NCBI GenBank assembly: GCA_964493505.1
Contig: CAZBNP010000012.1
Location: 78,046-142,045 of the forward strand
Source: Chryseosolibacter sp964493505
GTDB taxonomy: Bacteria > Bacteroidota > Bacteroidia > Cytophagales > Cyclobacteriaceae
DNA length: 64,000 nucleotides
Direction of reading: 5' to 3'
The stretch's first letter is position 1, and every line of letters starts with the position of its first letter. The position numbers and the translations under genes were made by a program. Below are positions 60,360-64,000 of this stretch, one piece after another. The notes under the pieces are model-generated. The model saw only the letters and a list, made by a program, of their open reading frames with translations. It searched no databases and was not told the DNA's origin.

Positions 60360-63234
60360 GAAATTCTTTCCACCACGACCGGACGCTAATCCGACAATTT
60401 ACGCTTATGAATTAATTGGCGTGCCAACCCATTCCGGACTACTCAAGGTTGGTTACACGAGTCGTTCGTCAGAAAAACGAATTGCCGAACAAACGAAAAC
60501 GGCAGGGATTAAAACCAAGATTGTGTTTGAAGATTCTGCCATGAAAAATGATGGAACTGCCTTTACCGATCTTGACGTACATAGATTGCTGAGAAGCAAG
60601 AAAATCAAGAATCCGGAGGGCGAATGGTTTGAATGCACACTTAAAGACGTTAAGGCTGCTATTCTTGAAATCAAAAGCGGTGTGAAGAATGAAGACAACC
60701 GAACCTCTGATTTTGGAATGAGGCCAGAACAGGAAGAAGCAGTCATCAAGACCATCAGCTACTTTAAATCTTTTAAGGGAGAAAACCCGAAGAAGACACC
60801 TCATTTTCTCTGGAATGCCAAAATGCGTTTTGGTAAAACTTTCGCAACCTATCAGCTGGCAAAGCGATTGGGTTGGAAGAAAGTTTTAGTGCTCACATTT
60901 AAACCTGCGGTACAAAGCGCGTGGGAGGAAGATCTTAAGTCTCACATTGATTTCAAAGGCTGGCAGTTCATTTCAAAAGATGGTTTGCAGTTTAGCAAAG
61001 CTAATCGGAAACAGCCCATTGTCTGTTTTGGTTCTTTTCAGGATTACCTTGGAAAAAATGAGGCCGGTGGGATAAAACCAAAAAACGAATGGGTACACGC
61101 AACTGACTGGGATTGTGTTGTATTAGACGAGTATCATTATGGAGCATGGCGCGAGAGCGCAAAAGACCTGTTTGAAGGTGAAGACATTAAAGAATTGAAG
61201 TTTGCCGAAGGTGAGGCCTTGGATTACTTCGATGAGCAGACTATGCCAATCACGACAAATCACTATTTATATCTATCCGGAACGCCTTTCCGGGCGATAG
61301 CATCTGGTGAATTTATTGAGGAGCAGATTTATAACTGGACCTACTCAGATGAGCAACGAGCAAAAGAAAATTGGAAGGGAGAGCCCAATCCATATGCTTC
61401 GCTCCCCAGGATGGTAATGATGACTTACCAATTGCCCGATTCTATCCGTGAAATAGCAATGAGAGGCGAGTTCAACGAGTTTGATCTAAATGTGTTCTTC
61501 TCTGCGGAAGGTGATGGCAAAAAAGCTAAGTTCAAATATGAAGACGAAGTTCAAAAATGGCTCGACTTAATAAGAGGCTCTTTCACCGAAACGACAATCG
61601 ACAATTTGAAATTGGGGGCGAAAAAACCTCCGTTACCCTTCTCTCATGCTCCGTTACTAAATGTGCTATCGCATACTTTCTGGTTCTTGCCATCGGTTGC
61701 ATCATGTCGTGCCATGAAAAATCTATTGGATCAACGACAAAACAGATTTTACCAAGACTATAACGTAATTGTAGCAGCCGGGATCGATGCTGGGGTTGGT
61801 ATTGATGCATTACCTCCGGTTCAAGAAGCGATGGGAAATCCCCTTACGACAAAAACCATTACTCTTTCATGTGGTAAATTGACAACCGGGGTTTCGGTAA
61901 AACCTTGGACGGGCATTTTTATGCTGAGAAACTCATCAAGTCCTGAGACATATTTTCAAGCCGCGTTTAGGGTTCAAACACCGTGGACGATAAAGAATCC
62001 TGACAGTAAATCGCCCAATAAGGAAGAAATCATAAAACAAGAGTGCTATGTTTTTGACTTTGCACCTGACAGAGCATTGCGTCAAATTGCTGACTACAGC
62101 TGCCGGTTAAATGTAAACGACACAAATCCTGAGAAGAAGGTAGAGGAGTTTATCCACTTCTTACCTGTGCTAGCGTATGACGGTAGTTCAATGAAACAAA
62201 TTGATGCAGCCGGAATACTTGACATGGCTATGAGTGGAACAACCGCCACCTTGTTAGCAAGACGATGGGAAAGTGCTCTATTAGTAAACGTGGACAATAA
62301 CACGCTTCAACGACTCATGAACAATGAGAAGGCAATGGCAGCGCTTATGAATATCGAAGGGTTCAGGAACCTAAATCAAGATATTGAAACAATTATTAAT
62401 AAATCAGAAGCTGTTAAAAAGACAAAGAAGGAAGCTAATGAAAGAGAACTAACAAAAGCCGAGAAGAAAGAATTAACAGAACAGGAAAAGGAATTTAAAA
62501 GCAAACGAAAGGAGATACAAGAGAAGCTTATCAAGTTTGCCACTCGTGTTCCCATTTTTATGTACCTGACAGATTACCGAGAGAGAAGTTTGAAAGACGT
62601 AATTACCCAGTTAGAGCCTGGTCTCTTCAAGAAAGTGACTGGATTAAATGTGAAGGACTTTGAATTGCTAGTTAGCCTTGGTGTGTTCAATAGTGCATTG
62701 ATGAACGATGCGGTTTATAAGTTCAAACGATATGAGGATGCAAGTCTAATCTACATTGGAATTAATAAGCATGAGAATGAAGATATTGGTTTGTTTGATA
62801 CGGTCTTGAGTAGGGAGGACTATGAAAATAGTTTTGAAAATATTTCGCCTTGGTTAAATAAAGCTACCGAATTAGTTTCTTCCAATTTTGGAAATGAAAA
62901 GAAGTGGATTACAATCAATACTTCACTTTATGACCTAATGGAAAAGAATAACCTGTCGTCTTTTAACTTAAATGATCTTGCGACAGTGGCGACAAAAACA
63001 GAAAATGAACTTTCAGATGTGTTCTCACTGATTGGTTTACTTTCAAATCCTAGTAATAATCTGATGCAACTCGAATTCTCTACAATTAAGGACAACAAAA
63101 TAATAGAGTCCAAGGACCTATATAAAAAGCTTCGACAGTATTGGAAAGAGAAAAAACTGTCAGAAAAGGAATGGGAAGAGTGGTCACGCAAGATCCGAGT
63201 AAAATGGAAAATAAACAGCAATAATCATGACTGA
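60352..63234 (+). CDS. GIY-YIG nuclease-DEAD/DEAH helicase restriction protein
   Basis: A 960-residue protein. At about 13-85 a GIY-YIG-like domain (TIYAYELIGVP, LLKVGYTSRSSEKRIAEQT), then a superfamily 2 helicase core: motif I FLWNAKMRFGKTFATYQLAK, motif II VVLDEYHYGAW (DEYH), motif III YLYLSGTPFRA, and C-terminal helicase motifs (TTGVSVKPWTGIFMLRNSSS, ETYFQAAFRVQTPW). A long charged helix (KKEANERELTKAEKKE) links to a helical C-terminus. Likely the DNA-translocating restriction subunit. Overlaps the methylase stop by 8 bases. Confidence 0.9.
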   Translation: MNRKFFPPRPDANPTIYAYELIGVPTHSGLLKVGYTSRSSEKRIAEQTKTAGIKTKIVFEDSAMKNDGTAFTDLDVHRLLRSKKIKNPEGEWFECTLKDVKAAILEIKSGVKNEDNRTSDFGMRPEQEEAVIKTISYFKSFKGENPKKTPHFLWNAKMRFGKTFATYQLAKRLGWKKVLVLTFKPAVQSAWEEDLKSHIDFKGWQFISKDGLQFSKANRKQPIVCFGSFQDYLGKNEAGGIKPKNEWVHATDWDCVVLDEYHYGAWRESAKDLFEGEDIKELKFAEGEALDYFDEQTMPITTNHYLYLSGTPFRAIASGEFIEEQIYNWTYSDEQRAKENWKGEPNPYASLPRMVMMTYQLPDSIREIAMRGEFNEFDLNVFFSAEGDGKKAKFKYEDEVQKWLDLIRGSFTETTIDNLKLGAKKPPLPFSHAPLLNVLSHTFWFLPSVASCRAMKNLLDQRQNRFYQDYNVIVAAGIDAGVGIDALPPVQEAMGNPLTTKTITLSCGKLTTGVSVKPWTGIFMLRNSSSPETYFQAAFRVQTPWTIKNPDSKSPNKEEIIKQECYVFDFAPDRALRQIADYSCRLNVNDTNPEKKVEEFIHFLPVLAYDGSSMKQIDAAGILDMAMSGTTATLLARRWESALLVNVDNNTLQRLMNNEKAMAALMNIEGFRNLNQDIETIINKSEAVKKTKKEANERELTKAEKKELTEQEKEFKSKRKEIQEKLIKFATRVPIFMYLTDYRERSLKDVITQLEPGLFKKVTGLNVKDFELLVSLGVFNSALMNDAVYKFKRYEDASLIYIGINKHENEDIGLFDTVLSREDYENSFENISPWLNKATELVSSNFGNEKKWITINTSLYDLMEKNNLSSFNLNDLATVATKTENELSDVFSLIGLLSNPSNNLMQLEFSTIKDNKIIESKDLYKKLRQYWKEKKLSEKEWEEWSRKIRVKWKINSNNHD

Positions 63235-63826
63235 CAGTAGTGCATTCGATTATTTTGAACTTACAAAAAAACTTTCAAGAGAAACACTTGACTTGATAAC
63301 GTCCAATTCAGACGAAGAGTTTGACACTGCATTTGATAATTGGCTAACTCAAGCTATTGCCAAGCTTGAAGCTGGAAAAAAAGAGTTTAAAGATTTGGGC
63401 GAGAACGGTCTTTCAACGGTATTAGCTTGTTCACTTTCGACTCCAGAAATTTCAGTAACGCGAGAGCAAAATTCCAACGGTCATGTTGACTTAACAATAA
63501 AGCTTAACAATTCTGCTACGCCAAGAACTAAACTAGGCGAGGCTAAAATTTGGCATGGCAAAGAATATCACGTGAAAGGTTTAGACCAGTTACTTAACAG
63601 ATATACAACCGGAAGAGAATGCAGGGGCTTTGTTATTTCGTACGTGCAACAACAAGACATAAAAGGTTTGTTTGAAGATTTACGAGAACACATTGATGAC
63701 TCAAAGCCATTCAACCTTGAAGGCCTCTGCCTCGACCACAATATAAGATGGTCATTTTTATCCAAGCATAAACATAGCTCAGGTGAACTTGTAGCTATTT
63801 GTCATATTGGATGCAATTTGTTCTAG
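63227..63826 (+). CDS. PD-(D/E)XK nuclease-like protein
   Basis: A 199-residue protein with a restriction-endonuclease fold signature: GHVDLTIKL (Asp88) and GEAKIWHG (Glu105, Lys107), followed by LDQLLNRYTTGRECRGFVIS, a typical D...ExK arrangement with a QxxxY-like helix. It overlaps the helicase gene by 8 bases and completes the restriction-modification operon. Confidence 0.8.
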   Translation: MTDSSAFDYFELTKKLSRETLDLITSNSDEEFDTAFDNWLTQAIAKLEAGKKEFKDLGENGLSTVLACSLSTPEISVTREQNSNGHVDLTIKLNNSATPRTKLGEAKIWHGKEYHVKGLDQLLNRYTTGRECRGFVISYVQQQDIKGLFEDLREHIDDSKPFNLEGLCLDHNIRWSFLSKHKHSSGELVAICHIGCNLF

Positions 63827-63883
63827 AATATTTAATTTATTCTGGTGAATCAGCAAGGCAAAACGAATAAGCCATAAATTCAG

Positions 63884-63945
63884 ATGTTGACATATAGCGA
63901 ACACATCGACTTAAGAGAAAAGCTAGCGAGTGGCGAAATTGCATC
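63884..63945 (+). pseudogene. 5' fragment of a gene interrupted by an IS element
   Basis: An ATG followed by LTYSEHIDLREKLASGEIAS runs in frame into the IS end at 63946 and stops at 63976. It is probably the start of a gene cut by the insertion; too short to name. Confidence 0.5.
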
Positions 63946-64000
63946 TGTAAGCTCCCCCGAAAATAGGACAGTTTAGGATTAGACGAAAGTCTTTTAACTT
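63946..64000 (+). mobile_element. Left end of an IS3-type element (continues beyond the window)
   Basis: TGTAAGCTCCCCCGAAAATAG matches 18 of 21 bases of the IS3 remnant's end (47771 leftwards). The transposase gene would lie beyond the window. Confidence 0.6.

Noticed and set aside
1..64000. CRISPR arrays, rRNA genes, replication origins, prophage structural genes
   Set aside because: No regularly spaced repeats, rRNA signatures, DnaA-box clusters or capsid/tail proteins were seen.

Overview
The window looks like a chromosomal segment of a Bacteroidota bacterium, most likely from the Cytophagales/Chryseolinea-type branch (genus-level placement is inference). The signs are SusC/SusD outer-membrane uptake genes controlled by ECF sigma/FecR pairs, promoters of the TTG-N19/20-TAnnTTTG type, few Shine-Dalgarno sequences, PKD-repeat secreted enzymes, DUF6520 peptides and FecR/DUF4974-type anti-sigma factors.

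Positions 1-44,400 read as core or flexible chromosome of moderate to high GC. In order: the 3' end of a secreted esterase-PKD protein; a NEW3-protein/ABC ATPase/permease operon with a recognisable promoter; a START-domain protein; an aldo/keto reductase; a rhodanese plus two YeeE/YedE membrane proteins (sulfur uptake); tRNA-Ser(CGA) with its terminator; a GAF-histidine kinase; a ThuA-like protein; and an orphan ECF sigma factor with a short FecR-like stub. Next comes an ECF/FecR/SusC/SusD/zinc-metalloprotease operon (13.6-22.6 kb), followed by a MauE/exported protein/DUF6520 operon and a second copy of metalloprotease plus DUF6520 (25.4-28.0 kb). Three paralogous Xre-type regulators (13.0, 24.7 and 28.8 kb) and shared upstream DNA tie this region together. 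It reads as one peptide/protein-handling locus: a TonB-linked importer, two large secreted metalloproteases, two six-cysteine exported peptides and a DsbB-like membrane protein. After it come a TonB receptor, galactokinase, an LLM flavin oxidoreductase, a frameshifted GH16 glycosidase, an acyltransferase, an ankyrin lipoprotein, an AraC-TPR regulator, LemA with a DUF2207 protein, a DUF892 ferritin-like protein and small proteins.

From about 44.4 kb to the end the DNA is visibly AT-richer and has the content of a defence or mobile island: a Upf1-like SF1 helicase, a degraded TPR gene, an IS3-family remnant that cuts into a Lit-like (peptidase U49) protease gene, and a seven-gene minus-strand operon (sigma-like protein, ImmA/IrrE protease, DUF4186 protein, radical SAM enzyme, DPPW methyltransferase, ASCH protein, P-loop kinase). 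Just upstream of that operon lies a compact bacterial ubiquitin-like conjugation cassette (Ubl, E2-like, JAB peptidase, ThiF/E1). A divergent control region follows, with a LexA/CI-type repressor between two paralogous small DNA-binding proteins. The window ends with a four-gene restriction-modification operon (two methylase polypeptides, a GIY-YIG/helicase protein, a PD-(D/E)XK nuclease) and a gene cut by the left end of another IS3-type element.

The strongest candidates for undescribed biology are the seven-gene radical SAM/methyltransferase/ASCH/kinase operon next to the Ubl cassette, and the duplicated metalloprotease-six-cysteine-peptide-MauE locus with its family of Xre regulators and shared operators.
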